Source of the DNA: Dyadobacter sp. CY347
GTDB lineage: Bacteria; Bacteroidota; Bacteroidia; Cytophagales; Spirosomataceae
Direction: 5' to 3'
DNA: 64,000 nt
NCBI RefSeq assembly: GCF_021502655.1
Contig: NZ_JAKFFT010000004.1
Coordinates: forward strand, 806,001-870,000
Shown: positions 38,139 to 47,380 of the stretch, in pieces
Layout: every line of letters starts with the position of its first letter
Numbering within the stretch: position 1 is the first letter of the stretch
Notes under the pieces: generated by a model
Told to the model about the DNA's origin: nothing
Seen by the model: only the letters and a program-made list of their open reading frames with translations
The model's database searches: none
Made by a program: the position numbers and the translations under genes

Positions 38139-40190
38139 CTAATGTACGAGCACTTTTTTAGACCAAGTCTTGTCTCCGGCCTTCAGTCTGATAAAATAAT
38201 AACCCGCCGCATTTTCAGGAATTCGGATAAATGCTTCATTCCTGTGCAAGATCCGCGCTTCGCTCATTGACTGGCCATTGACATTCAACATTGACAATGT
38301 TCCCTCAACCGGCTTTTTCATCTGAACGGTCACCTGTTCGCCTTTGCGGGCAGGGTTAGGAAACACCGTAAACATGATTTCTGCATTCTTTTCAACGCCT
38401 GTAACAACCGATTTTTCAATATCTGCATAACCGTAATCCGCTGATTCAGAAGATTTGCTTATACCTTTTAACCTGAAATAAGCTTTTTGGGCGTCGGACG
38501 AATTTTTATCAACGTAAACATCAGTAGCGCTGTCCAGCCGTGCGATCATTTTGTAATCAGGCTCGCCTTCGAGCTTTCTTTCCAGCACATATTCAGAAAC
38601 TGCATCCACTGTTTTCCAGGTAAGTTTTACACCGCCATCGGCTTGCAATGCTGCGGCCAACTCAGGCGTAGCGAGGCTTTCCCCAATGGGCACTCTGAAG
38701 AAAGTAAATGCGCGCATGCCCAAAGTATTTTTAATAAAAGGGCCATTTAGCGGATAGTAAGGGCCTTTTTCTGGCGTATACATGGGCATAAGATCCATGG
38801 TGGTCGCCTGCTGGGGAGCTCTTAGTTCCAGAATGATGCGATTGCCGTCGGCTTTTCCAGAAGCAACAGACCCGGATTCACCATTGAAATAGAAAAAATC
38901 CTTCATGTCCAGGGTAACCTGGCCATTGGGCTTGTAGGGTTCGGGATATAGAAGATCCTGGCCTTCATCGAAGACCAAAACCACTTGCTTTTTCTCTGCT
39001 GTTTTATAAAATATCTTCTGAATGTTTGGCGAGTTAATGTTGGCCGTGTCTTTTAACCCATAAAAATCCCGGGCTATTAACCTGGATAATTCCTGGCCAC
39101 CCTGCTTATTCCCTTCTCTTCCATAATGCAGTCCGTCGAATTCCAGCGTGCCCACCGTTGCCAGGGAGCGAAGTTCGGGGTAAATGCCCGGCAGCCTGCG
39201 CTGGTAATCCCTCACCTCTGCACCCACAGAGGAAGCAAAATAGATCACGTCGATCTGGAATACGTAAATTTTTGACAGGTCAGGCAGGTCTTTTTTTAAG
39301 TTGCTGCGAAGCACGGCGAAGTTTTCGGGCCAGTTTCCGCCTTCGTGGTAAGCTTCTGTTTCGCCCTGGCGAAAAATATATGCTTTGACAGAGTTGGCTA
39401 AGCCGCCTTTTTGGAGTCGGTAAAGCATTCGCCCGTAACCATTGTTAAGGTCAGCCGGGTTGCTCTCGGTTCTTTGTGCATGTGCGAAAGCCGAGGACCA
39501 GTGAAAGCCTCCATTAATGAGGCAGTTAGGGACACCGGATTGCAGGATCAGCTGTTTCTGGATTTCCAGTCCCATGGTTCCCACACCATAATCATAATGA
39601 TGCTGATTGGAAAACGCCCATAGGGTGTCTGCCTGATCATAGGTGCCTGTGTTGAGATTGGTCGTTATTTTGCCAAAGGTGCGGGAAAAAGTGCTGGTGT
39701 CTGTTTCAGTAAAAAAACCGGTTGAATTAGACTGTCCGGAAAGCACATACACATCGCCGCTGACGACATTCTTTCTTTCTACAACCAATGTGGAGTCGTT
39801 GGCTTTGCAGAGGAATATTTTGAAATGATAATTGGCAAGTTCGGCCTTAATTTTCGCTTCAATGGAAAAGGATCCAAAGCCTTTGTCATATTTGAGATCG
39901 CTCCGCAGGTATTTTTGCAAGGCGTCATTTCTGAAAACCTGCACAGAAACATAACTATAACCAGCAGTTTCTGTAAAGCCTGAGATCGGGATCGCAGCTT
40001 CGCTTTGGGCATTGCGGGGATATAGCTGTAAATCCTGTGGAAGTTTGCTGAAAACAACGGAAGAGAAGCGTTGCGCCCATACAATGTTGCCTGATAATGA
40101 GGTTACAGCAAGAAATAGAAGGAACTGGAATTTAAAAAGAGAAAGTGGTCTCAGAATTCTTTGAGGCAGAACATTCAATTTCACAGGCAA
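38139..40190 (-). CDS. Secreted SGNH carbohydrate esterase (sialate O-acetylesterase-like) with T9SS sorting domain
   Basis: About 683 residues; no ATG is near the front, and TTG 40190, GTG 40184 or TTG 40178 are all possible starts. A signal peptide ends at WAQ. The SASA/SGNH-type esterase domain has the block I GQSN with S154 and a later FDGLHYGREG with the D/H pair. A fibronectin-III-like region with LTWKTVDAVSEYVLERK follows. The last ~75 residues are a type IX secretion sorting domain (VFPNPARKGEQVTV...AGYYFIRLKAG...KKVLVH). The enzyme should be exported to the surface to deacetylate a polysaccharide. The adjacent GH43 gene fits hemicellulose or pectin use. Confidence 0.87.
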   Translation of the reverse strand: MPVKLNVLPQRILRPLSLFKFQFLLFLAVTSLSGNIVWAQRFSSVVFSKLPQDLQLYPRNAQSEAAIPISGFTETAGYSYVSVQVFRNDALQKYLRSDLKYDKGFGSFSIEAKIKAELANYHFKIFLCKANDSTLVVERKNVVSGDVYVLSGQSNSTGFFTETDTSTFSRTFGKITTNLNTGTYDQADTLWAFSNQHHYDYGVGTMGLEIQKQLILQSGVPNCLINGGFHWSSAFAHAQRTESNPADLNNGYGRMLYRLQKGGLANSVKAYIFRQGETEAYHEGGNWPENFAVLRSNLKKDLPDLSKIYVFQIDVIYFASSVGAEVRDYQRRLPGIYPELRSLATVGTLEFDGLHYGREGNKQGGQELSRLIARDFYGLKDTANINSPNIQKIFYKTAEKKQVVLVFDEGQDLLYPEPYKPNGQVTLDMKDFFYFNGESGSVASGKADGNRIILELRAPQQATTMDLMPMYTPEKGPYYPLNGPFIKNTLGMRAFTFFRVPIGESLATPELAAALQADGGVKLTWKTVDAVSEYVLERKLEGEPDYKMIARLDSATDVYVDKNSSDAQKAYFRLKGISKSSESADYGYADIEKSVVTGVEKNAEIMFTVFPNPARKGEQVTVQMKKPVEGTLSMLNVNGQSMSEARILHRNEAFIRIPENAAGYYFIRLKAGDKTWSKKVLVH

Positions 40191-40229
40191 CTGACTTTTT
40201 ATTGGTAATAAGCAAATATAGTCAGTTGC
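40187..40229. promoter_or_regulatory. 10-bp inverted repeat around the esterase promoter
   Basis: GCAACTGACT (40187-40196) and AGTCAGTTGC (40220-40229) are exact reverse complements separated by 23 bp. The right arm touches a minus-strand TATATTTG (40220-40213), an exact -7 box. The left arm covers the possible TTG start. An operator pair or an mRNA hairpin are both possible. Confidence 0.5.
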
Positions 40230-40260
40230 GCTGTGGATTAGTAACTTAAAGTCGATTTAA

Positions 40261-41238
40261 TCATTTCAAATTAACAGGGCCGACGCCTTCTTTGGTGATT
40301 TTGACAGGGTTAATTTCACCTTTATCATTGAATGTCATCACATCAATGCAGGTTTCACGGTGGTTACCGTCGGTTTCCGTTAATGGCCGCCTGTGGTAAA
40401 CGATGTAATATTGCTCGGTTCCGGGAATCTGAATAACAGAATGATGCCCTGCTCCGGTTGCGACTTTGGGATCCTGCTGTAATATTTTACCAACCCTTTT
40501 GAAAGGCCCGAAAGGAGAGTCGGCAACGGCGTAGGCAACGGAATAGTTAGGGCCTGTCCAGCCGCCTTCCGACCACATGAAGTAATATTTTCCATTTCTG
40601 ATGAACATGAATGGGCCTTCTACATAGTTTTCGGGGGTGATTTCACGGAAAATCGTGCCGTCTTCAAAAGGGATGAAGCCTGTGAAATCCTTGTTGAGCT
40701 TCGCTACATTGCAATGCTTCCAGCCGCCGTAAAACAAATAATGCTGACCGTCTTTGTCTTTGAATACAAACTGATCGATAGGTTGCGCACCATTGTGGAA
40801 TTTGTCGATCAGCGGTTTTCCCAAATGATCTTTGAAAGGACCTTCCGGACTGTCTGAAACCGCAACGCCGATCCCGCCTTTTTCCTGATCATTCTGAATG
40901 TCGTTGGCACCGAAAAAGAGGTAATATTTCTTGTCTTTTTCAATGATAGAAGGCGCCCAGACTGCCCGTTTAGCCCATTTTATGGCTGCCGTATCAAGGA
41001 TAGCAGGATGTTTTTTCCAGGTGATCATATCCTCGGATGAAAAAGCATCGAAGAAAACCTGCTTTTCGTAAGGAGCTGAGAATGTGGGGTAGATGTAAAA
41101 CTTTTTGTTTAAGATAATCCCCTCGGGATCAGCATACCATCCTGGAAATACAGGGTTGCCGGCGGTTCTTTGAATGGTTTGAGCGAAAACGCTGACGCTG
41201 CATAAAAGCAGTGCAATGGATAAAATAGTAGTTTTCAT
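40261..41238 (-). CDS. Glycoside hydrolase family 43 protein
   Basis: 325 residues with a signal peptide ending near VFAQ. The five-bladed beta-propeller of GH43 is recognisable. The catalytic trio sits in WYADPEGI (general base D), QPIDQFVF (pKa-modulating D) and YVEGPFMF (acid E). Members are beta-xylosidases, alpha-L-arabinofuranosidases or arabinanases; this sequence alone does not decide. No sorting domain is seen, so it is probably periplasmic. It lies 70 nt upstream of the secreted esterase on the same strand. Confidence 0.93.
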   Translation of the reverse strand: MKTTILSIALLLCSVSVFAQTIQRTAGNPVFPGWYADPEGIILNKKFYIYPTFSAPYEKQVFFDAFSSEDMITWKKHPAILDTAAIKWAKRAVWAPSIIEKDKKYYLFFGANDIQNDQEKGGIGVAVSDSPEGPFKDHLGKPLIDKFHNGAQPIDQFVFKDKDGQHYLFYGGWKHCNVAKLNKDFTGFIPFEDGTIFREITPENYVEGPFMFIRNGKYYFMWSEGGWTGPNYSVAYAVADSPFGPFKRVGKILQQDPKVATGAGHHSVIQIPGTEQYYIVYHRRPLTETDGNHRETCIDVMTFNDKGEINPVKITKEGVGPVNLK

Positions 41239-41291
41239 TTTTTAGGACTAAGCAAGAAAAGAATCGGGCTAAGTTCTGAATTTTTGCCCAA

Positions 41292-42437
41292 TTAATAGGT
41301 CTCTCCCGCGCCGCCGCCGCCAAAATTTCCATCGCCAAATTCCACATTCCCGTCGTCACCAGGCGTTTGCCCAAGGTGTTGCGCTACCAAAATCGCTTCC
41401 AGATTCCCCAGCCTGCGCTTTCCTTCCTGTTCATCCGACAATCCGTGTTTGGGCGTGTGCAGATATTTGATCATTGCTGCGGAAAGGATGATCATGGCGA
41501 TTCCGGCCATTACCAATTCTTGCGCAGGTGTAAACGGACTAAAATAATGCTTGTAAGTGTAAACGGATAATGCGAAGGCGAGTAGGCCGGTAATGAGCAG
41601 AATCCGGTCGTGTCGCTTTAATCCGAAAAATATATAAGCAATAGGAATGCCGAGTGTAAGGAAATAAAATACCGGGGCGAAAGGGATTTGCGGCGCAAAA
41701 GGAAGATTCAGGTCATTCAGCAAAGCGTTGCCTTCTCTGACAACCAGATAGTTGCCGCCCAGATAAAATGTTGCCAACGACAAAATTTCGATCAATTTTC
41801 GGCAATCGTAGTAATATGTGCTTTTGATTTGTCTCACAACCATATAAACCAATGCTGAGAGGATCATCACCGCGAAAGGAAGAATTGCTTTACCAATCGG
41901 AAATTTCATCATGATATCGCCTAACATTAAAATGAGCACGAGGAAAGAGCCCGCCGCAGCTAATAAATCTGCATAACGAAGCGTCGCCGCAAAGGAAACA
42001 GCAATGGAAAGCATGCAGTATTGCCAAACTTGCATATCAGGAAAAAATGATAGGATAGGGATGGCCGCCGCGCCCATGGCAGCATAAAGCAGTGCATTGT
42101 CGGTCCCGGAATGATATAAGCCCCTGCTTTTGATCAGAAATTCGAGGAAGAAAATGAAGCCTGTCATGCAAAAAAGGCTGATAATGGAAATATTTTGCTG
42201 ACCACCGTCACCAATAATAAACATTGAAATGAATCCGGAAGCAAAAGAGCAGGCGATGAGTGTAAAAATAAAAAGCCCGATTTTCACGAAAATACCTGGC
42301 CGGTAAAAATGCTGTGGAAATGCTTTTTCAACCTGTTCGAGCTGCTCTTTTGTAAGCAGTTTTTTAGCTGACCAATGTTCCGCTTTGTTCAGAATGTGCA
42401 GATTTTCTATCCAGGTTTCGTTGTAGGCCTTTTTCAT
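41292..42437 (-). CDS. Multi-pass membrane protein of unknown function
   Basis: 381 residues with an N-terminal ~60-residue soluble part followed by about ten membrane helices and a C-terminal soluble tail rich in Gly. The tail (EFGDGNFGGGGAGETY) is unusual. The start overlaps the preceding gene by 4 nt. It resembles DUF4401-like partners of DUF2157 proteins by size and position, but I cannot place it with confidence. Confidence 0.7.
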   Translation of the reverse strand: MKKAYNETWIENLHILNKAEHWSAKKLLTKEQLEQVEKAFPQHFYRPGIFVKIGLFIFTLIACSFASGFISMFIIGDGGQQNISIISLFCMTGFIFFLEFLIKSRGLYHSGTDNALLYAAMGAAAIPILSFFPDMQVWQYCMLSIAVSFAATLRYADLLAAAGSFLVLILMLGDIMMKFPIGKAILPFAVMILSALVYMVVRQIKSTYYYDCRKLIEILSLATFYLGGNYLVVREGNALLNDLNLPFAPQIPFAPVFYFLTLGIPIAYIFFGLKRHDRILLITGLLAFALSVYTYKHYFSPFTPAQELVMAGIAMIILSAAMIKYLHTPKHGLSDEQEGKRRLGNLEAILVAQHLGQTPGDDGNVEFGDGNFGGGGAGETY

Positions 42438-43405
42438 TTTTTGATCCCCAGGAATTTTTTAAAGTGAAGCAGAAAATAGACGACGCCTATGCTCGTAAAT
42501 GTGAAATAAAAAGTGCCAAAGACAACGGATGCATCTGCTGAAACGATGTTAGAGAAAATGAGATGCGTGATGATAATGTAGCCATAAACCACGCCCATCA
42601 GCAGAAAAATTAATGATTGGGTGAGGCGTGCGCGCTGAACGAAAAATGCAGAAAGGGTAAGTCCCAAAAGCATGTAAATGAATTCTGCCCGGTCGCTGAA
42701 AATTCCGGTCATTGCAGCCAGTACCGCCAGATTGCCCCCCAGAAATATGTAGGTGAATGCGAAATGTGGTTTAATGTTCTTTTTTTCAGAAGCCCAGCCA
42801 ACGACGCACAGGATCGAGCCAAGAATCACGGCGGTTGCAAGTAACCGGCTGTCTGTAAAATCATTCTGAGAAAGCACAGCGAGCGGCGCCACAGTAAGTC
42901 CAAGCCAGGATGCAAGCCCTGTTATGGCCAGTGAAAGCGCGCCTTTGTGATCAAAACGATAAGCACAGAAAAAGAAAATAAGTGTCGGGATAATGATCGC
43001 AAGCCCGTAACGTGTTCCAAAAATGTTGTATTGAAATTGCAGATAGCCTTCGAGGATCAGGAACGTGGTGCATCCCAGCAGTAGAACGTAATCCGCGAGT
43101 TTCCTGGGATTGTTTACCTTTTGGTGGCTGTAAGGAAGCGCATGTTTATAAGTGTAATAAAAACACCAGGCGGTAAAAGCGGCAATTAGGGCGATAATTA
43201 CCTGATGCCCAATGGTATCAATATTTTCATAAATAATAACCCCGATGCCGGAGCTGAAAAGAACGATTCCCAGATAAAGGATCGAGCGCAGCTCCCAATG
43301 TAGTGAAAACGCCTTTTTTTTCTCGTAATCGGCTATGATCGAAGCTTGTTCGTCGGATATAACGGCCCTGTCGACAAAGGCTTTCAAGATGGTTTGTGTG
43401 TTCAT
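42434..43405 (-). CDS. DUF2157-like membrane protein
   Basis: 323 residues from the ATG at 43405. The first ~45 residues (AFVDRAVISDEQASIIADYE) form the soluble helical head typical of DUF2157, followed by about ten membrane helices. DUF2157 proteins lack an assigned activity and usually sit before another multi-TM gene, as here; the following start overlaps its stop by 4 nt (ATGA). Confidence 0.78.
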   Translation of the reverse strand: MNTQTILKAFVDRAVISDEQASIIADYEKKKAFSLHWELRSILYLGIVLFSSGIGVIIYENIDTIGHQVIIALIAAFTAWCFYYTYKHALPYSHQKVNNPRKLADYVLLLGCTTFLILEGYLQFQYNIFGTRYGLAIIIPTLIFFFCAYRFDHKGALSLAITGLASWLGLTVAPLAVLSQNDFTDSRLLATAVILGSILCVVGWASEKKNIKPHFAFTYIFLGGNLAVLAAMTGIFSDRAEFIYMLLGLTLSAFFVQRARLTQSLIFLLMGVVYGYIIITHLIFSNIVSADASVVFGTFYFTFTSIGVVYFLLHFKKFLGIKK

Positions 43406-43506
43406 TCCGTGAAAAAGGATGGGTAGTGCCGGCAATAATAAGAAGATTGCTTACAAGATCATTGCTTATTTATTCAGCGGAGCAGGTGGTTTATGCTGTA
43501 GTTTTA

Positions 43507-44283
43507 TTAAAATCTCAGTATAAAATCCTCCTTAACCTGCTCCTGCCTGAAAAAAACCAGCCCAATCCAGAACAAGTCCACTGTTATTGTTACCCGAGGA
43601 TGTTTCTTAATAAATTCCCAGGCCTGTGTCATTTCATCTGACCAGTAAATGTCGTCGAAAATAAAGACGGAATCATTGTGCATATAAGGAAGGCAATCCT
43701 CAAAATATCGGACCGTTGGCTCATAACGGTGATTCGCGTCGAAATAGGCGAAATCCAGGGTTGGATTGAGCTTTTTTAATGTTTCCGGCAATGTTTGGTC
43801 AATGTTTCCGAGAATGATATCGATGTTTTCAGCATCCAGTTTTGCAAAATTTTGTTGCGCAACTTCTGCCGTAGCCGGACAGCCTTCGAAAGTCAGGATC
43901 TTCGCATCCGGCTTGGCTTTTGATAAATATAATGTTGTTAAACCAAGCGAGGTGCCCAGTTCAAGGATTGTTTTTGGCTGAAATCTTTGCACGAGGCGGT
44001 TGAAAAGCTTCCCGAATTTTTCGGGCTTTTCGGCATTCTTCGCAATGGTACCAATTTTTCGGAGGTTGGATTTATTCACGCGGGAGCCCGCACCGAGATC
44101 CAGAATGTTGATCTGCTCTCGGGATGCCAGCAGTTCTTTACGCAATTTTTTCAAAGCAGCATAATCCGGATTCTGATCCTTTTTAGCCGCAATAACCTGC
44201 GTGTAAAGTTCAAAAAGAAAAGGCGAGTGAATGGAATGCTCGTTACCGGAGCGGAGCAAATACTTTAAATAGGCAGCAATCAA
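43507..44283 (-). CDS. Class I SAM-dependent methyltransferase
   Basis: 258 residues. A Rossmann methyltransferase core with motif I TILELGTSLGLTTLYLS near the middle, the acidic ILTFEGCP strand-2 end, and DFAYFDANHRYEPTVRYFE, which matches O-methyltransferase-3-type enzymes (VFIDADH-like). A lone earlier INILDLGAG copy is also present in the N-terminal part. Substrate unknown. It lies 43 nt after apaG on the same strand. Confidence 0.83.
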   Translation of the reverse strand: MIAAYLKYLLRSGNEHSIHSPFLFELYTQVIAAKKDQNPDYAALKKLRKELLASREQINILDLGAGSRVNKSNLRKIGTIAKNAEKPEKFGKLFNRLVQRFQPKTILELGTSLGLTTLYLSKAKPDAKILTFEGCPATAEVAQQNFAKLDAENIDIILGNIDQTLPETLKKLNPTLDFAYFDANHRYEPTVRYFEDCLPYMHNDSVFIFDDIYWSDEMTQAWEFIKKHPRVTITVDLFWIGLVFFRQEQVKEDFILRF

Positions 44284-44326
44284 TGGTAAGATATTTAGTA
44301 AACCGAAACCGCAATCGGGCCGGTTA

Positions 44327-44713
44327 TCAGTTCATTCTGTAAGGTGCGATCAGTGAAAATGCAGGAATGATCACGCGGAACTGGCGGCCGTCGAGCACAC
44401 GTTCCATCAAATACGTTCCGGCCATTTTGCCGAGGTCTGTCCGCAGGTTGCATCCCGATACATAATCATGCACATCCCCCGGTTCCAGGATCGGTTGCAG
44501 TCCCACGATCCCGGCCCCTTCCACTTCGCGTACGGTTCCGTTTGCATCGTAAATGAGCCAGTGCCTTCTTAAAAGTTTGACGGTGTGCTCGCTGTGATTT
44601 TCAATCAGGATCTTATATGTAAATACAAAATGATCTTGTCCCGGGTTGGAATAATCGGGTTGATACTCAGTTAATACGGTGACTTTCACACCATCTGTCA
44701 CTTTGGATACCAT
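44327..44713 (-). CDS. apaG: ApaG family protein
   Basis: 128 residues from the ATG at 44713. The longer open frame, to 45214, runs over the opposite-strand ung gene and is not real. It shows the ApaG fold signature in FTYKILIENHSEHTVKLLRRHW, the DANG turn, VEGAGIVGLQPILEPGD, and GTYLMER. ApaG is a fibronectin-III-like domain of about 125 residues found in bacteria and eukaryotic F-box proteins; its biochemical role is not settled. Possibly co-transcribed with the methyltransferase downstream. Confidence 0.93.
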   Translation of the reverse strand: MVSKVTDGVKVTVLTEYQPDYSNPGQDHFVFTYKILIENHSEHTVKLLRRHWLIYDANGTVREVEGAGIVGLQPILEPGDVHDYVSGCNLRTDLGKMAGTYLMERVLDGRQFRVIIPAFSLIAPYRMN

Positions 44714-44863
44714 ATGGATGAGGGTGTTTGGGCGTTTTGCGTTGTATGGGGAAGCAGCCGGAGCTGTATTTGCATTACTTCTGCTAAAACGAAAATAACA
44801 ATCAATTACTGATAAAACCAAAACAAAATAATATAATTTGGGTTTGGAATTAAAAACGATGAG

Positions 44864-45529
44864 ATGGACGTAAAAATAGAGGAATCGTGGAAAAAGAGGC
44901 TGGAACCTGAGTTTGCAAAACCGTATTTCACTGAGGTCGTGAACTTTGTAAAACAGGAATACAGCACAAAACAGATCTTTCCGCCTGCTAAACAAATCTT
45001 TAATGCATTCAATTATTGCAGCTTTGACGACTGCAAAGTGGTGATACTCGGCCAGGATCCTTACCACGGTTTCGGACAGGCCAACGGACTTTGTTTTTCG
45101 GTGAATGACGGGGTTCGTATCCCGCCTTCGCTGGTCAATATTTTCAAGGAGATCAACAGTGACCTCGGCAAGCCCGTTCCCAATTCCGGTAATCTGGAAA
45201 GGTGGGCGAAACAAGGCGTATTGCTCCTGAATGCCACATTAACAGTGGAAAGCGGAAAAGCCGGGTCGCACCAGAACAAAGGCTGGGAACGCTTCACCGA
45301 TGCCGTCATTAAATGTGTGTCCGATGAAAAAAAGCATGTGGTTTTTATGCTTTGGGGGCGCTATGCACAGGATAAAGGCAGCATTATAAAAGCGGCCGAC
45401 CATTATGTGCTGAAATCAAAACACCCGTCGCCTATGTCTGCAAACGGGGGAGGTTGGTTTGGCAATGCGCATTTCAGCAAAACAAATGCATATCTGCAAA
45501 GCCAGGGCTTGGAGCCGATCAATTGGTAG
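44864..45529 (+). CDS. ung: Uracil-DNA glycosylase
   Basis: 221 residues, the usual length of family 1 Ung. It removes uracil from DNA by base excision. The catalytic water-activating D65 is in GQDPYHG and H187 in HPSPMSANGG, the two defining motifs; uracil-pocket residues lie in ANGLCFSV and LLLNATLTV. Divergent from apaG with about 150 nt between. A strong hairpin follows the stop. Confidence 0.96.
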   Translation: MDVKIEESWKKRLEPEFAKPYFTEVVNFVKQEYSTKQIFPPAKQIFNAFNYCSFDDCKVVILGQDPYHGFGQANGLCFSVNDGVRIPPSLVNIFKEINSDLGKPVPNSGNLERWAKQGVLLLNATLTVESGKAGSHQNKGWERFTDAVIKCVSDEKKHVVFMLWGRYAQDKGSIIKAADHYVLKSKHPSPMSANGGGWFGNAHFSKTNAYLQSQGLEPINW

Positions 45530-45534
45530 GAACG

Positions 45535-45565
45535 AAAAAAAGAGCCGGGATACCCGACTCTTTTT
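45535..45565. terminator. Bidirectional intrinsic terminator between ung and the Dabb gene
   Basis: An A run, then AGAGCCGGG-ATA-CCCGACTCT with one mismatch and a T run (TTTTT). Stem arms are 9 bases with a 3-nt loop. A and T tracts on both sides allow it to serve both converging genes. Confidence 0.8.
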
Positions 45566-45594
45566 AAGATTTTCACTCCTATTACTATCTTCAA

Positions 45595-45999
45595 TTACTT
45601 TTCAATGTTGGAATTCATTTCCAATACATTGTCCCAATTTCCTTCATTAGCCTTCACAAATTGTTTGCGGTCGGCATTGGCGGCATATTGTGCTGCGCCT
45701 TCTTTGGTTCTGAATGTCAGGTAATGGATCACATCAAACTGCTCTTCGCTTCCTGCCAGTTTCTGAACGTGTCCTGCTGAGTAAGCAACAACATCCTTCA
45801 CCGCATTTTTCATAGAAGCAAAATCGCGTAAGTGTTTTTCAACATCTTCGTTAGTTGTTCCAGGCTTGAACTTGATACAAACAACGCGCTGTATTTCAGC
45901 TGGTTTGTGTGGAACATACGCGCCGTAAATCACAAGCATAAACACGCATAATGCAAAAACGGGTATTAAATATCCTAATGTTTTATTTCTGGTTTTCAT
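45595..45999 (-). CDS. Dabb (stress-responsive A/B barrel) domain protein
   Basis: 134 residues. A membrane helix or uncleaved signal occupies about 8-28, then a single Dabb domain begins at QRVVCIKFKPGTTNEDVEKHLRDF and ends in VHYLTFRTKE and WDNVLEMNS. Dabb proteins dimerise as ferredoxin-like barrels; the catalytic role is not assigned. The upstream -7 box is TATCTTTG at 46054-46047. Confidence 0.85.
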   Translation of the reverse strand: MKTRNKTLGYLIPVFALCVFMLVIYGAYVPHKPAEIQRVVCIKFKPGTTNEDVEKHLRDFASMKNAVKDVVAYSAGHVQKLAGSEEQFDVIHYLTFRTKEGAAQYAANADRKQFVKANEGNWDNVLEMNSNIEK

Positions 46000-46348
46000 T
46001 ATTTCAAAATCTAATAATCATTCTAAATTTTCTTGATACCTTGATACAAAGATAAAGCAATAATCAATAATTGTATTATTTATATATAAAATATAACTTC
46101 TTTGGATTTTAGATTGATTAGCAAAACGAATGCTATCCCAATCTCCTGAATGCAGAATTTTCTTTGGAGCCTATCACTACCGTAAGATTTGCGGTTGTTA
46201 CAAATTCAGATGTAACTGAGGTTACTTTCCGGTCAATTTTGAAGAATGGTAATGATCGTCATACTCTAAAAGCTTCGCTGCGTTACTATTTTTTGCAAAA
46301 ACCGTATAAAGAGGTTACAGGGGCTAAAAATGCCCTTCAAAACTTTAT
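46000..46348. other. AT-rich intergenic region with one candidate -7 box
   Basis: About 350 bases, very A+T-rich around 46060-46090. It holds TATCTTTG (46054-46047, minus strand), an exact -7 box for the Dabb gene without a TTG at the right distance. An open frame at 46164-46385 encodes 73 residues with no recognisable features and is probably not a gene. No other signal is seen. Confidence 0.5.
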
Positions 46349-47380
46349 ATGGAAGCAAAATCTGGTGGTAAAAAAGTTTTTTTAGAAAAAAATGCCTTTT
46401 GGCGAAGAATCCGGCTGAAAATCGGCTTGGGGACACTTACTTTTCTCTTGTTGATCTCTGCTAAACCGCATTGGGGATTCTGGGCGCATAAGCGGATCAA
46501 TCGTCTGGCCGTGTTCCGACTGCCGCCGGAAATGCAGGTGTTTTATAAAAAGAACATTGATTTTATAACAGAAAATGCCGTCAACCCCGATCGCCGGAGA
46601 TACGCCGTGGTAGGAGAGGCCGAGCGGCATTACATTGATCTGGATGTTTATGGCGACAGCGCTTTCAAAATCTTGCCCAAATTCTGGAACGAGGCGGTGA
46701 AGCGCGTGGGTGAGGATAGTTTGCGCAAGCATGGCATTGTTCCCTGGTACATTCAAACCGGCGCATATCAACTGACTGAGGCGTTCAAGGAAAAAGATGC
46801 GCGCAGGATCCTAAGAATATCAGCCGACTTGGGACATTACATTGCGGATGCCCACGTGCCTTTGCACACAACCCGGAATTATAACGGACAACTCACCGGT
46901 CAGGAAGGAATTCATGGCTTCTGGGAATCGAGGCTGCCGGAGTTATTTGCTGAAAATTACGACCTATGGGTCGGCAAGGCAATATATCAGGACAATGTCG
47001 CCAATGCGGCCTGGCAAACCGTGGCCGACTCGCATGCTGCCACAGATTCGGTTTTTTTGTTTGAGAAGCAGCTTAGTGCTTCGTTTGCTGCTGACAAAAA
47101 GTTTAGCTACGAACTTCGCAACAATGTCCTTACCCGAACCTATTCACTTGAATTCTCAACCCGATATCATGAAATGCTCAACCGGCAAGTCGAGCGGCGC
47201 ATGAAAGCTTCTGTAAAAATGGTGGCCGATATCTGGTTCACGTGCTGGATCAATGCCGGGCAGCCGGACCTGGGCACATTGAAAGATTCTTCTCCGGAAG
47301 CAGACAAGCAGGACCAGCAGACCGAAAGCCAGTCATGGATCAGACGTCTGTTGCATATCCGGCCGGAAAGTGAAGATTAA
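46349..47380 (+). CDS. S1/P1 nuclease- or phospholipase C-like zinc enzyme, membrane-anchored or secreted
   Basis: 343 residues. A hydrophobic stretch at about 24-42 (GLGTLTFLLLISA) acts as signal or anchor. Zinc-binding-type residues occur as in S1/P1 and zinc PLC: GFWAHKRINRLAV, HYIDLDV, and DLGHYIADAHVPLHTTRNYNGQ, whose H-x3-D-x-H pattern is diagnostic, then GIHGFWES. The fold cleaves phosphodiesters of nucleic acid or lipids. No sorting domain. The tail is hydrophilic and charged. It overlaps the convergent DinB-like gene by 4 nt. Confidence 0.83.
   Translation: MEAKSGGKKVFLEKNAFWRRIRLKIGLGTLTFLLLISAKPHWGFWAHKRINRLAVFRLPPEMQVFYKKNIDFITENAVNPDRRRYAVVGEAERHYIDLDVYGDSAFKILPKFWNEAVKRVGEDSLRKHGIVPWYIQTGAYQLTEAFKEKDARRILRISADLGHYIADAHVPLHTTRNYNGQLTGQEGIHGFWESRLPELFAENYDLWVGKAIYQDNVANAAWQTVADSHAATDSVFLFEKQLSASFAADKKFSYELRNNVLTRTYSLEFSTRYHEMLNRQVERRMKASVKMVADIWFTCWINAGQPDLGTLKDSSPEADKQDQQTESQSWIRRLLHIRPESED

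Noticed and set aside
44714..45214. Upstream extension of the apaG frame
   Set aside because: It lies opposite the well-defined ung gene and shows no ApaG similarity.
46164..46385. 73-residue open frame
   Set aside because: No recognisable motif, very A+T-rich surroundings, and overlap with the start of the S1/P1-like gene.
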